NCBI GenBank assembly: GCA_037625715.1
Contig: JASJHQ010000010.1
Coordinates: 1 to 64,000 of the forward strand
DNA: 64,000 bases
Direction: 5' to 3'
Source: JABAYQ01 sp018608925
GTDB lineage: Bacteria; Bacteroidota; Bacteroidia; Flavobacteriales; UBA7312
In this document: positions 8,290 through 17,049 of the stretch, in pieces
Position numbering within the stretch: position 1 is the first letter of the stretch
Layout of the letters: every line of letters begins with the position of its first letter
The notes under the pieces: model-generated
Database searches by the model: none
What the model was told of the DNA's origin: nothing
Seen by the model: the letters and a program-made list of their open reading frames with translations, nothing else
Program-made: the position numbers and the translations under genes

Positions 8290-10182
8290 ATGTCAGAAGA
8301 AAAAAAAGCAGCAGAAGAAACTACTCCTGTAGAAGTAACTGCAAAAACAGAAACAACAGCTGATGTTCAAGAAGTAACAGCTGATGTTCAAGAAGCAACT
8401 CCAAAACAAGAAGTTAAAGAAGAGCCAGTAATTGCTCCAGTAGAATTTGATTGGGAGACATACACAAAAGGTGTTTCAGAATATTCTGAATCTGACTTTA
8501 ACGACTACAAAACAAAATACGAGTCGGCATTAAATACTGTTTCTCCAAACGAAGTATTGGATGGTATAGTAGTTACATTAACCGATAGAGAAGTAATCGT
8601 TAACGTTAACTATAAGTCTGACGGTATTATTTCTAGAAACGAATTCAGATACAACGAGGATTTAAAAGCCGGTGATGTTGTTGAGGTATTAGTAGAAAAG
8701 AAAGAAGACAAAAAAGGACAGTTGATTTTATCTCACAAGAAAGCAAGAGTATTGCGTTCATGGGAAAAGGTAAACGAATCTTTCGAAAACGATTTAGTTT
8801 TAGAAGGTTTTATCAAGTGTAGAACAAAAGGTGGTATGATTGTTGAGGTTCTAGGATTAGAAGCTTTCTTGCCAGGTTCTCAAATTGATATTAAGCCAAT
8901 TAGAGATTACGATGAGTACGTTGGAAAGAAAATGGAATTTAAAGTGGTAAAAATTAACCACGAATTCCGTAACGTAGTTGTTTCTCACAAAGCATTGATT
9001 GAAGCCGATCTTGAAGAACAGAAAAAAGAGATCATGTCTAAATTAGAAGTTGGACAGGTTCTTGAAGGTACTGTTAAGAACATCACTTCTTATGGAGTAT
9101 TTATTGACTTAGGAGGTATCGATGGTCTTATCCACATTACTGACTTATCTTGGGGTAGAGTAAATCACCCAGATGAGGTTGTAGAATTAGACTCTACTAT
9201 TAATGTTGTAATTCTTGAATTCGACGATGAGAAGAGAAGAATTCAGTTAGGTCTTAAGCAGTTAACTGCTCATCCATGGGATGGACTTGATGAGAAAGCA
9301 GCAATCGGCGATACTGTTAAAGGTAAAGTTGTAGTTGTAGCTGATTACGGTGCATTTGTTGAAATTCAGCCTGGTGTTGAAGCATTGGTTCACGTTTCTG
9401 AAATGTCTTGGTCTACACACTTACGTAGTGCAAGTGATTTCTTAAAAGTTGGTCAGGAAATAGAGGCTCAAGTTTTAACTCTTGATAGAGAAGAACGTAA
9501 AATGTCTCTTGGTATGAAACAACTTCAACCTGATCCATGGGCTGAAATTGCTAAAAAATACCCTGTAGGATCTACTCATGAAGTTATGGTTAGAAACTTC
9601 ACTAATTTCGGAATCTTTGTTGAGCTAGAAGAAGGTGTTGATGGATTAATCCACATCTCTGACTTATCTTGGGTTAAGAAAATTAAGCATCCATCAGAAT
9701 TTACTAAAGTAGGAGAGAAAATTGAAGCTCAAGTAATTGAGTTAGATATGGAATCTAGAAAACTAAGTTTAGGTGTTAAACAACTTAACGATAATCCTTG
9801 GGATGGTTACGAATCTATCTTTGGTGAAGGAATGGAGTTAGAAGGTGAAGTTGGTGACATTACTAAAAATGGGGCAACTATTATTCTTACTCATGGTGTA
9901 GAAGCATTTGCTCCTAAACGTCATTTATCTAAAGAAGACGGTACTAAAATTGAGGTTGCTGAAAAGTTAACTTTTAGAGTTTTAGAGTTCCACAAGGATT
10001 CTCAAAAAATCATAGTATCTCACACTGTAATTTTCAAAGAAGTTCAAGAAGAGCAGAAAAAACAAACTGCTACTAAGGTTCATAAGGTTCAGCAAAACCA
10101 ACAAAAAAGTACGTTGGGAGATATGGAGTCTTTAATTGCTTTGAAAGAAAGTATGCAGAAAACAGAAAAGAAGAAAAAGTAA
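8290..10182 (+). CDS. rpsA: 30S ribosomal protein S1
   Basis: 630 residues. After an acidic low-complexity N-terminus (about 1-75) come six S1/OB-fold repeats at roughly 82-148, 165-233, 252-321, 337-406, 422-492 and 508-575, the middle ones with the standard G-x-V-x-x-I-x-x-Y-G-x-F-V/I pattern (TSYGVFIDLGGIDGLIHITD). The tail is Lys-rich. S1 binds mRNA on the small subunit; its exact role is less clear in Bacteroidota, which mostly lack Shine-Dalgarno sites. A strong terminator follows, so it is its own unit. The N-terminal extension contains a recent 21-base tandem duplication. Confidence 0.97.
   Translation: MSEEKKAAEETTPVEVTAKTETTADVQEVTADVQEATPKQEVKEEPVIAPVEFDWETYTKGVSEYSESDFNDYKTKYESALNTVSPNEVLDGIVVTLTDREVIVNVNYKSDGIISRNEFRYNEDLKAGDVVEVLVEKKEDKKGQLILSHKKARVLRSWEKVNESFENDLVLEGFIKCRTKGGMIVEVLGLEAFLPGSQIDIKPIRDYDEYVGKKMEFKVVKINHEFRNVVVSHKALIEADLEEQKKEIMSKLEVGQVLEGTVKNITSYGVFIDLGGIDGLIHITDLSWGRVNHPDEVVELDSTINVVILEFDDEKRRIQLGLKQLTAHPWDGLDEKAAIGDTVKGKVVVVADYGAFVEIQPGVEALVHVSEMSWSTHLRSASDFLKVGQEIEAQVLTLDREERKMSLGMKQLQPDPWAEIAKKYPVGSTHEVMVRNFTNFGIFVELEEGVDGLIHISDLSWVKKIKHPSEFTKVGEKIEAQVIELDMESRKLSLGVKQLNDNPWDGYESIFGEGMELEGEVGDITKNGATIILTHGVEAFAPKRHLSKEDGTKIEVAEKLTFRVLEFHKDSQKIIVSHTVIFKEVQEEQKKQTATKVHKVQQNQQKSTLGDMESLIALKESMQKTEKKKK
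8355..8396 (+). repeat. 21-bp tandem duplication inside rpsA
   Basis: Two adjacent 21-base copies starting AACAGCTGATGTTCAAGAAG differ only at their last base. They encode TADVQEV and TADVQEA back to back in the acidic N-terminal extension and keep the frame, as expected from slippage in a region under weak constraint. Confidence 0.85.
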
Positions 10183-10193
10183 TTTTTTCTATC

Positions 10194-10230
10194 CTAAAAA
10201 AAGCTCTTCAATTTGAAGAGCTTTTTTTTT
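10194..10230 (+). terminator. Intrinsic terminator after rpsA
   Basis: AAAAAAGCTCTTCAA and its complement TTGAAGAGCTTTTTT form a stem followed by a T-run ending at 10230, 12 bases after the rpsA stop. It isolates rpsA from the pyrR operon. Confidence 0.9.
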
Positions 10231-10256
10231 ATCTGGTATTATAATATAATAACAAC

Positions 10257-10264
10257 TATATTTG
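10257..10264 (+). promoter_or_regulatory. -7 box of pyrR operon promoter (TATATTTG)
   Basis: Exact TAnnTTTG match between the rpsA terminator and pyrR, only 9 bases before the ATG at 10274. The pyrR transcript would thus start within a few bases of the start codon, leaving no room for a PyrR-type attenuator. Confidence 0.7.
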
Positions 10265-10273
10265 CTTTTTGAT

Positions 10274-10813
10274 ATGAGCAAAAGTAAAAGCATACTCAAC
10301 AAAAATCAGTTAAACATTACGATTCATCGCCTATGTCATCAACTGATTGAAAACCACGACCATTTTTCCAACACTGTAATAATAGGTTTACAGCCTAGAG
10401 GAGTGTATTTAGCAAGTAGAATTGTTGAATGCCTTAAATCTATTGACGTAAGACATAATGATATAGAGTATGGCCAGCTGGACATTACTTTCTACAGGGA
10501 TGACTTTCGAAGAGGAAACGAACTGTTGCAGGCAAGTGAAACTAATATAACGACTAGCTTAGAAAACAAAAAAGTAGTTTTAATAGACGATGTTTTGTTT
10601 ACAGGTAGAACCGTAAGAGCTGCATTAGATGCTCTTCATGATTTTGGTCGCCCTCAATCGGTAGAACTTTTGGTTTTAATTGACCGAAGATTAAGCAGAC
10701 ATGTTCCTATACAGCCAAATTATGTTGGTCATAAGGTAGATGTTGTAGCCCAAGAAAGAGTAAGTGTAGAGTGGGGAGAAAACGAAAGAGTAATTCTATT
10801 GACTAATGAGTAG
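10274..10813 (+). CDS. pyrR: PyrR: pyrimidine operon regulator / uracil phosphoribosyltransferase
   Basis: 179 residues from ATG; an in-frame TTG four codons earlier lies inside the -7 box and was rejected. The type I phosphoribosyltransferase fold shows QPRGV (40-44) and the PRPP loop VLIDDVLFTGRT (102-113). PyrR binds pyr mRNA leaders in Firmicutes and has UPRTase activity. Here no attenuator precedes the operon, so RNA-based control of this transcript is unlikely and salvage of uracil or action on other transcripts is more plausible. It overlaps pyrB by 8 bases. Confidence 0.92.
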   Translation: MSKSKSILNKNQLNITIHRLCHQLIENHDHFSNTVIIGLQPRGVYLASRIVECLKSIDVRHNDIEYGQLDITFYRDDFRRGNELLQASETNITTSLENKKVVLIDDVLFTGRTVRAALDALHDFGRPQSVELLVLIDRRLSRHVPIQPNYVGHKVDVVAQERVSVEWGENERVILLTNE

Positions 10814-11735
10814 ATTAAGTGTAAAACATTTATTAGGTATAAAGAACCTAGAGCTTGAAGATATTTCTTTAATATTTAAAACAGCTGACCAGTTCAAAGA
10901 AGTGATTAATCGACCGATTAAGAAAGTTCCTTCTTTAAGAGATATTACAATTGCCAATTTATTTTTCGAAAACTCTACTCGTACCAGATTATCTTTTGAG
11001 CTTGCTCAAAAAAGATTGTCAGCCGATGTAGTTAATTTTTCTGCTGCATCTTCTTCCGTTAAAAAAGGAGAAACTCTAGTAGATACCGTAAATAATATTT
11101 TATCTATGAAAGTAGATATGATAGTAATGCGTCATCCTAACGCTGGCGCACCTACTTATTTGGCTAATCATATTGATGTGCCAATAGTAAATGCTGGTGA
11201 TGGTGCTCACGAACACCCAACCCAAGCCCTACTAGACGCCTATTCTATTAGAGAAAAATTTGGAGAAGTTGCTGGTAAAAAAGTAGTAATTGTTGGAGAT
11301 ATATTACATTCTAGAGTTGCTCTTTCTAATATATTTTGTTTGCAAAAATTAGGTGCTGAGGTAAAAGTTTGTGGCCCAGCAACTATGATGCCAAAATATA
11401 TAGAATCTTTAGGAGTGAGTTATGAGCCAAGTCTTAGAAAGGCATTAGAATGGTGTGATGTAGCTAATATGTTGCGAATTCAATTAGAAAGACAAGACAC
11501 AAAGTACTTTCCTTCTTTAAGAGAGTATACTATGCTGTATGGCTTGGATATGGAAATGTTAAATTCATTGGACAAGAAAGTTGTAGTAATGCATCCTGGC
11601 CCTATAAATAGAGGGGTAGAGATTACTTCGGAAGTAGCGGATAGTGACCAATCGATTATTTTAAATCAAGTTGAAAATGGAGTTGCTATTCGAATGGCGG
11701 TGATATACCTTCTTGCAAATAAAATAGAAAAATAG
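10806..11735 (+). CDS. pyrB: Aspartate carbamoyltransferase catalytic subunit
   Basis: 309 residues, the usual length. Carbamoyl-phosphate binding loop FENSTRTRLSFE (54-65), HPTQALLD (137-144) and HPGPINRG (263-270) are intact. It catalyses carbamoyl phosphate plus aspartate to N-carbamoylaspartate, the committed step of pyrimidine synthesis. There is no pyrI regulatory-subunit gene beside it, so the enzyme is probably an unregulated trimer. Translationally coupled to pyrR by overlap; a STAS-like gene begins one base after its stop region. Confidence 0.97.
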   Translation: MSRLSVKHLLGIKNLELEDISLIFKTADQFKEVINRPIKKVPSLRDITIANLFFENSTRTRLSFELAQKRLSADVVNFSAASSSVKKGETLVDTVNNILSMKVDMIVMRHPNAGAPTYLANHIDVPIVNAGDGAHEHPTQALLDAYSIREKFGEVAGKKVVIVGDILHSRVALSNIFCLQKLGAEVKVCGPATMMPKYIESLGVSYEPSLRKALEWCDVANMLRIQLERQDTKYFPSLREYTMLYGLDMEMLNSLDKKVVVMHPGPINRGVEITSEVADSDQSIILNQVENGVAIRMAVIYLLANKIEK

Positions 11736-11736
11736 A

Positions 11737-12048
11737 ATGTCATTTACTGTAGAAAAACGAGAAGATACCTTAATTGTAGTGTTGAAAGAACTTTCTTTTG
11801 ATTTGTCTTTAATTTTCTCTCAATTAGATAAAGACTATAATCATATCATTTTCGATTTACTTAATTTATCCTCTGTAAGTGAAGCCGATTTTAAAAACTT
11901 TACTACATTTGGAAACACAAATACTAAAAATGGTTCATTTGTTATGATATTTAAAGGTTCTTACAATGACGATTATGCTGTTGTACCTACTATAGAAGAG
12001 GCCTTTGATTTTATAGAAATGGAAAATATTGAACGAATGTTAAAATAA
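11737..12048 (+). CDS. Small STAS-like protein of unknown function
   Basis: 103 residues, no signal peptide or membrane segment. The alternating beta/alpha pattern (TLIVVLKEL, HIIFDLLNLSSVSEADFKNF, GSFVMIFKG) is reminiscent of STAS or anti-sigma-antagonist domains, but I do not see the phosphorylatable serine motif clearly. It sits one base after pyrB and 5 bases before a type IX cargo gene, two genes ahead of rnz, in a run of touching genes. Probably a soluble regulatory or scaffold protein; function not established. Confidence 0.6.
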   Translation: MSFTVEKREDTLIVVLKELSFDLSLIFSQLDKDYNHIIFDLLNLSSVSEADFKNFTTFGNTNTKNGSFVMIFKGSYNDDYAVVPTIEEAFDFIEMENIERMLK

Positions 12049-12053
12049 ATATT

Positions 12054-12881
12054 ATGAATAAAATTATACTTTTTATAAGTGTCGCATTATTGTCTGTAGG
12101 TTCTTACGCTCAGACTAATCCTTGTCAAATAGATGTTTCTTTACAAGATTCGCTTTTTAATTTATGGCCAGATACGATAGAGAATTTGCCTATTGCTCAA
12201 GTGGATACTTATTATGAAACTAACGTACAGATTAAGACTCCTGCTGAAGTAGGTGAAGTTACAGGTTACCCTTATTTGGTAGATGTGGGTTTACCATTTG
12301 ACACGGATGTTTCTTCATTCGAAATTGATAGCATTAAATTGGTAGATGTTTTAGGCTTACCAGAAGGAATGTCTTTATTCTACTCTGAGGCTAATGCAAC
12401 TTTTATGGGAGATGCTGTAGGGTGTGTAACTTTATACGGAAATACTACACCTGAAATGATTGGTGTTCACGAAATTACTTTTATAATTAATGGTTGGGTA
12501 AGTGTTCCTGCAATTGGGGTTATTGCTTTAGAAGACGTTGGCGACTTAGAAGAAATTACAGGATACAAATTTATTGTGAGCGAAGAGGGAACAGCTTCTG
12601 TTGTTTTTAGTAAAAATACTGGATTTCAATTGAACCAAAACATACCAAATCCGTTTAGTTCTAATACAGAAATATCTTTCCATAGCAACAAGAATGAAAA
12701 AATTAATTTCCTTGTTGTTGATCTTTTAGGAAACACTATCGTAAATAGAAATATTGATGCTGTTTTTGGAATCAATAAAATTAGCTTAAATAGCAATGAA
12801 TTATCTTCAGGACTATTCTTTTACAGCATTTCGAATGGTGTAAATACTCAAACGAAAAGAATGTTAGTAGTTAAAAAATAA
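12054..12881 (+). CDS. Secreted protein with type IX secretion (type A) sorting domain
   Basis: 275 residues. Signal peptide at 1-19 with cleavage near SYA-QTN. Residues about 25-185 form a beta-rich unique domain with no family I recognise. The last about 84 residues are a Por-type sorting domain: LNQNIPNPFSSNTEISF (193-209), then VVDLLGN and a final KRMLVVKK. Such proteins pass the outer membrane by T9SS and are anchored or released. The stop overlaps the rnz start by one base, an odd placement of a surface protein in a pyrimidine/tRNA-processing operon. Confidence 0.85.
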   Translation: MNKIILFISVALLSVGSYAQTNPCQIDVSLQDSLFNLWPDTIENLPIAQVDTYYETNVQIKTPAEVGEVTGYPYLVDVGLPFDTDVSSFEIDSIKLVDVLGLPEGMSLFYSEANATFMGDAVGCVTLYGNTTPEMIGVHEITFIINGWVSVPAIGVIALEDVGDLEEITGYKFIVSEEGTASVVFSKNTGFQLNQNIPNPFSSNTEISFHSNKNEKINFLVVDLLGNTIVNRNIDAVFGINKISLNSNELSSGLFFYSISNGVNTQTKRMLVVKK

Positions 12882-13819
12882 TGTCTTTTAAACTTACTAT
12901 TTTAGGATGTAATTCTGCTATACCAACTACAGAAAGAAAACCTACCGCTCAATTACTTAATGTATCTGAGCGGTTTTTTTTAATTGACTGTGGAGAAGGT
13001 ACACAATTGCAGTTGCGTAAGTATAAGTTTAAAATGCAGTCTATTCAGCATATATTTATCTCTCACCTTCATGGAGATCATTATTTTGGATTAATCGGAT
13101 TGATATCTACCATGCATTTATTAGGTAGAGAGAAAGAGCTTCATATTTATGCTCCTCCAGAGTTGAAAGATATTATTTACATGCAATTAGGAGCATCGAA
13201 TACAGAGTTAAGATATCCTTTATTTTTTCATTCCTTCGGATTCGAATCTTCTCAAGTTTTATTAGAAAATAGTAGTATAACTGTTTCGACGATACCGCTA
13301 AATCATTCGATACCATGCTGTGGTTTTCTTTTTAAAGAAGCTCAACAAGATAGAAGGATGAGAAGAGAAAAGTTAGAAGAGTACAATATTCCTAACTATT
13401 CGGTTCCTAAAATTAAAGCTGGAGGAGATTTTGTAATGGAGGATGGTACTATTATTCCTCATTTGGAATTAACAAGGAGTGCTCAAAAAGCTAGATCATT
13501 TGCTTTCTGTAGCGATACTTCTTATCACGAACCAATAATTGATCAGATAAGTGGGGTAGATATTTTATATCATGAAGCTACTTTCTTAAATGATTTGAAG
13601 GAAAGAGCATTGCAGACCAAACATTCTACAGCCAAAGAGGCCGGCACTATAGCCTTAAAAGCTAATGTAGGTAAGTTAATCATAGGTCACTACTCTCAGC
13701 GCTATCATGATCTTGATCCTTTGTTAGAGGAGGCTCAAGCAGTTTTTGAAAAATCTTTTTTAGCAATTGAAGGAGAGACTCACGAATTAATTAGAAGTTA
13801 TGATTCTGATAGGGGATAG
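12881..13819 (+). CDS. rnz: Ribonuclease Z
   Basis: 312 residues of the metallo-beta-lactamase ELAC1/RNase Z family. The zinc site HLHGDH (62-67), upstream DCGEGTQLQL (36-45), a later FCSDTSYHE and the C-terminal GHYSQRY are present. It cleaves the 3' trailer of tRNA precursors lacking an encoded CCA. That fits the tRNA-His at the right edge, which has no CCA, and the cca gene in this window. It overlaps the BadF-type kinase gene by 20 bases. Confidence 0.95.
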   Translation: MSFKLTILGCNSAIPTTERKPTAQLLNVSERFFLIDCGEGTQLQLRKYKFKMQSIQHIFISHLHGDHYFGLIGLISTMHLLGREKELHIYAPPELKDIIYMQLGASNTELRYPLFFHSFGFESSQVLLENSSITVSTIPLNHSIPCCGFLFKEAQQDRRMRREKLEEYNIPNYSVPKIKAGGDFVMEDGTIIPHLELTRSAQKARSFAFCSDTSYHEPIIDQISGVDILYHEATFLNDLKERALQTKHSTAKEAGTIALKANVGKLIIGHYSQRYHDLDPLLEEAQAVFEKSFLAIEGETHELIRSYDSDRG

Positions 13820-14609
13820 TGGAAGCACTAAAACGGATTGGAGACTTATTGATGGACAAGATATAAGTATTCTGCAATGCCAAGGACTCAATCCTAACAC
13901 TTGTGCTGATTCCCAAATTTCGACTTCCATTTCCGATCTTTCTTTAGATTTTTCTTCCATTAGTAAAGTGTATTTCTTTGGAGCAGGTTGTGGTTCTGTT
14001 ATTAATCAGGATAGGATGAGAAAATTGTTTACTGTTTTATTTATTAATGCTGATATACACATACACTCGGATATGCTAGGCGCTTCCATTGCAACTAAAG
14101 CCAGTGAAAAAGGTTTGGTTGCTATTCTAGGAACTGGCTCAAATATTTGTTTTTATGATGGTAAAGAAATCTCTCAAAAAAACAGAAGTTTAGGTTATCT
14201 GCTAGGAGATGAAGGAGGTGGTAGTTATTTAGGAAAGTTGTTTTTAACACTCTATTTAAACGGTCAGTTAGATTCTTCTATTTGTGAAAAAATGAAAAAA
14301 AGTCCGACACAAATCATGGATGATTTATATTCTAGTACTTCTCCAAACAGATATATGGCTTCTTTTTGCCCTTTTATTTTTAGGAACAGGTCTCATCCTC
14401 AAATTTCTTCTATTATATGTGAAAACTTCACAGCATTTTTTGAAAAATATGCGATTCGATATGATGAAAAAGAAATTTCTTTTTGTGGTTCTGTAGCATA
14501 TTATTTTAATTCGGAGTTAAAGCATGTTGCTAGTCAGTTTGATTTCAATGTTTCCCTAGTGTTAGAGAAGCCAATTGCTGCTCTTACTTTATTTTACAAA
14601 GTTGAGTAG
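13800..14609 (+). CDS. BadF/BadG-type ATPase, probable N-acetylglucosamine kinase
   Basis: 269 residues of the ASKHA fold. Phosphate-1 loop GDSGSTKTDWRLID (5-18), phosphate-2 loop GTGSN (111-115) and GDEGGGSYLGK (136-146) match eukaryotic-type GlcNAc kinases and their Bacteroidota homologues. The likely reaction is ATP-dependent phosphorylation of GlcNAc or a related amino sugar recovered from wall turnover. It overlaps rnz by 20 bases and is the last gene of the pyrR operon; the next gene has its own promoter. The substrate is inferred from family only. Confidence 0.82.
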   Translation: MILIGDSGSTKTDWRLIDGQDISILQCQGLNPNTCADSQISTSISDLSLDFSSISKVYFFGAGCGSVINQDRMRKLFTVLFINADIHIHSDMLGASIATKASEKGLVAILGTGSNICFYDGKEISQKNRSLGYLLGDEGGGSYLGKLFLTLYLNGQLDSSICEKMKKSPTQIMDDLYSSTSPNRYMASFCPFIFRNRSHPQISSIICENFTAFFEKYAIRYDEKEISFCGSVAYYFNSELKHVASQFDFNVSLVLEKPIAALTLFYKVE

Positions 14610-14617
14610 AATTATTT

Positions 14618-14625
14618 TATATTTG
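14618..14625 (+). promoter_or_regulatory. -7 box of CHU_C gene promoter (TATATTTG), leaderless spacing
   Basis: Exact TAnnTTTG match in the 21-base gap after the kinase gene, exactly 5 bases before the next ATG. The transcript would start at or within about two bases of the start codon. Confidence 0.6.
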
Positions 14626-14630
14626 TTAAT

Positions 14631-16178
14631 ATGAAAAATCTACTTTATTTAATACTAATCTTTCCTTTTCTTGCATTTGCTCAATCCAATTGCATCTTGT
14701 CTGTAACATACGATCAGTCTAATTTAGTTAACGGAACATCTGAGTTTAAATGTGTGGGTGATTTTGTTTTCGACTTTGAAGTTGATGTTTTTCCTGCTGA
14801 TACACCCTATACTGTTTTGCTAACAAAAGATGGTGAAATTTTCGAGAATGGAACTTATAGCTCTATAAATAGTCAGTCTCCAAATATTTTTGTTTTTGAT
14901 TCTTTGTTGTATGCTGGGGTTTACGAATTACGATTGATAACCAGTAATAATGACACTTGCTACCAGAGTTTTACTTTTACTGATCCTGTTTCGGTTGATT
15001 ATGATATTAATGTTACTTCACCTATTTCTTGTGATACTACTGCTCAAATATCCGTTTCTAACTTAATAGGGGTTTCTTTCCCTTTTGATGTAGGAGTGAT
15101 TGGCAGCCAAGGTTTTGATCCAATTTATTTTCAAGCCCTATCACAAGATTCTTTTAATATCGAAAATTTAAGTTCTGGATTTTATTCCTTCTCAATAAAT
15201 GATACTAACGGATGTATAACTAATGTGGGAGAACAAGTGCCAGTAGAGATTGCTCAAGGAATTTTAGCAATGGATTTGAGTGTAGATATAAACAATGTGA
15301 TAAGTGTTTGTGTTAGTGGTGGCCTTTCTCCTTATCAGTTCGTATTAAACTCTGATACAATAACTACTAGCCAGTCTTGTGTAGATTACCAGCTTTGTGC
15401 TGGAAATTATGAAGTAGAGGTAATTGATAGTCACAATAATGGTCAGTGTACCGAATCTATTACTTTTGAAATTGAGCCAATAGATGGTTTTATAGGTCAG
15501 CTTACTAAAGAAGTAGAAATAATAAGTGGTGGTTTACCTCCTTTTAGTTATTCTTGGAGTTTAAACGGCGATCTAGTCGATGGTGAGAATGATTCTATTT
15601 TTAGTTCTTCTTTTTGTCCTGGTTTTTACGAATGTAGGGTTGTTGATAATCTTGGCTGTACTAAAGTTTTAGATATTACGATTAATGAAATTGAATTAAA
15701 TGTGTCTGATGATAATATTGATTGTCAGGATTTAAATTTTAATTCTGTAGAAATTTCACCTGAAGGCGGTACTAGTCCTTACCAAGTTATTTGGAGCAAT
15801 CAAGAGACTACCTTTTCCATAAGTAATTTAAGCCCTCAGGTTTATGTTGTGTCCGTTACTGATTATCATAACTGTTTGCAAGAAGGTCAAATTGAGATTC
15901 CTGTAATTACGGATAGTTGTTTGTACAATGCGTTCAGTCCTAATGGAGATTTAGTTAATGATATTTGGAGTATTAACCCTTCATTCTTGTTTGAAAATTC
16001 CGAAGTAACTATCTATAATAGGTGGGGTAAAAAGATGTTTTATTCTTTAGGCTATAAGTCAGCTTGGAATGGTAAAAACGATTCTAATGTTGATTTGCCA
16101 GAGGGAGTTTACTTTTATGTAGTCAGTCTGAAAAATGGTTTTGATAACATTAAAGGGAGTATATCTTTGTTAAGGTAG
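14631..16178 (+). CDS. Surface protein with gliding-motility-associated C-terminal (CHU_C, T9SS type B) domain
   Basis: 515 residues. Signal peptide MKNLLYLILIFPFLAFAQ. The middle holds several degenerate SprB-like beta repeats, each with a GG-x-S/P-P-Y/F core (GGLSPYQFV, GGLPPFSYSW, GGTSPYQVIW) and paired Cys residues. The end (about 430-515) is the CHU_C domain: NAFSPNGDLVND, then IYNRWGKK, AWNGK and LPEGVYFYV. Such proteins are exported by T9SS and act as adhesins or motility surface proteins. Its stop lies one base from the stop of the convergent miaA gene. Confidence 0.9.
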   Translation: MKNLLYLILIFPFLAFAQSNCILSVTYDQSNLVNGTSEFKCVGDFVFDFEVDVFPADTPYTVLLTKDGEIFENGTYSSINSQSPNIFVFDSLLYAGVYELRLITSNNDTCYQSFTFTDPVSVDYDINVTSPISCDTTAQISVSNLIGVSFPFDVGVIGSQGFDPIYFQALSQDSFNIENLSSGFYSFSINDTNGCITNVGEQVPVEIAQGILAMDLSVDINNVISVCVSGGLSPYQFVLNSDTITTSQSCVDYQLCAGNYEVEVIDSHNNGQCTESITFEIEPIDGFIGQLTKEVEIISGGLPPFSYSWSLNGDLVDGENDSIFSSSFCPGFYECRVVDNLGCTKVLDITINEIELNVSDDNIDCQDLNFNSVEISPEGGTSPYQVIWSNQETTFSISNLSPQVYVVSVTDYHNCLQEGQIEIPVITDSCLYNAFSPNGDLVNDIWSINPSFLFENSEVTIYNRWGKKMFYSLGYKSAWNGKNDSNVDLPEGVYFYVVSLKNGFDNIKGSISLLR

Positions 16179-16179
16179 T

Positions 16180-17049
16180 TTAAGCCTCTATCGGGCTAGC
16201 AGGATATTTCTTAAGCCATGTCAATTGTCTTTTGGCGTACCTTCTGCTATTTTGTTTAATTAATTCTACAGCTCTTTCTAATGTGTGGTTTTGGTCTATA
16301 AAGTCAAATATTTCTTTATAACCTACTGTCTGTAGTGCGTTGAGGTTTCTAAATTCGTTAAGAGATTTCACCTCATCTAACAAACCATTTTCCATCATCA
16401 TATCAACTCTTTTGTTTATTCTTTGGTATAAACGTTCTCTATCCATTGTGAGTACAAAATATTTAATATTGAAGTCTCTTTTTTTAGTTTCTGGACTTTT
16501 AAAGGAAGAGTAAGTCTGATTGGTTTGGACGCATACTTCCAGACATCTTAATAGTCTTTGTGCATTTTCTTTGTCAACTTGTTGGTAGTAAACCGGATCC
16601 ATTTTTTCAACTTGTTCTTTAAGCCATTGTATTCCGAGTCGATCATAATCTTCTCTTAACTTAGTTCTTGTTGATGAGCTTATGTCAGGAAAAAAGTTTA
16701 GCCCTTTGCATATAGCATCAATGTATAGTCCTGATCCTCCTGTAAGTATTAGTTGATCATTGGTTTTAAATAAAGATGTGATTTTTTCTATGCCCTCTTT
16801 TTCAAACTGACCTACATTGTAGTTGTCGTGTATGCTTTTATGATGGATAAAATGATGTTTTACTTCTTTCAATTCTTGATTGGAAGGTACGGCAGTGCCA
16901 ATACTCATTTCTTTGTAAAACTGCCTAGAGTCAGCAGATACAATTTCGGTATTTAATTTTTTAGCCAGTTCGATACTGAAAGCAGTTTTTCCAATAGCTG
17001 TTGGGCCAATAACTACATTTAATGTTTTAGTACTCATTAAACTCTTCAA
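16180..17049 (-). CDS. miaA: tRNA dimethylallyltransferase
   Basis: 289 residues, slightly short for the family. P-loop GPTAIGKT (15-22), SADSRQFYKEMSIGTA (38-53) and LTGGSGLY are clear. It transfers a dimethylallyl group from DMAPP to A37 of tRNAs reading UNN codons, using the isoprenoid supplied by the IspE pathway. A second ATG four codons in (17037) is equally plausible as start; both overlap the end of the upstream acidic-protein gene. Confidence 0.96.
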   Translation of the reverse strand: MKSLMSTKTLNVVIGPTAIGKTAFSIELAKKLNTEIVSADSRQFYKEMSIGTAVPSNQELKEVKHHFIHHKSIHDNYNVGQFEKEGIEKITSLFKTNDQLILTGGSGLYIDAICKGLNFFPDISSSTRTKLREDYDRLGIQWLKEQVEKMDPVYYQQVDKENAQRLLRCLEVCVQTNQTYSSFKSPETKKRDFNIKYFVLTMDRERLYQRINKRVDMMMENGLLDEVKSLNEFRNLNALQTVGYKEIFDFIDQNHTLERAVELIKQNSRRYAKRQLTWLKKYPASPIEA

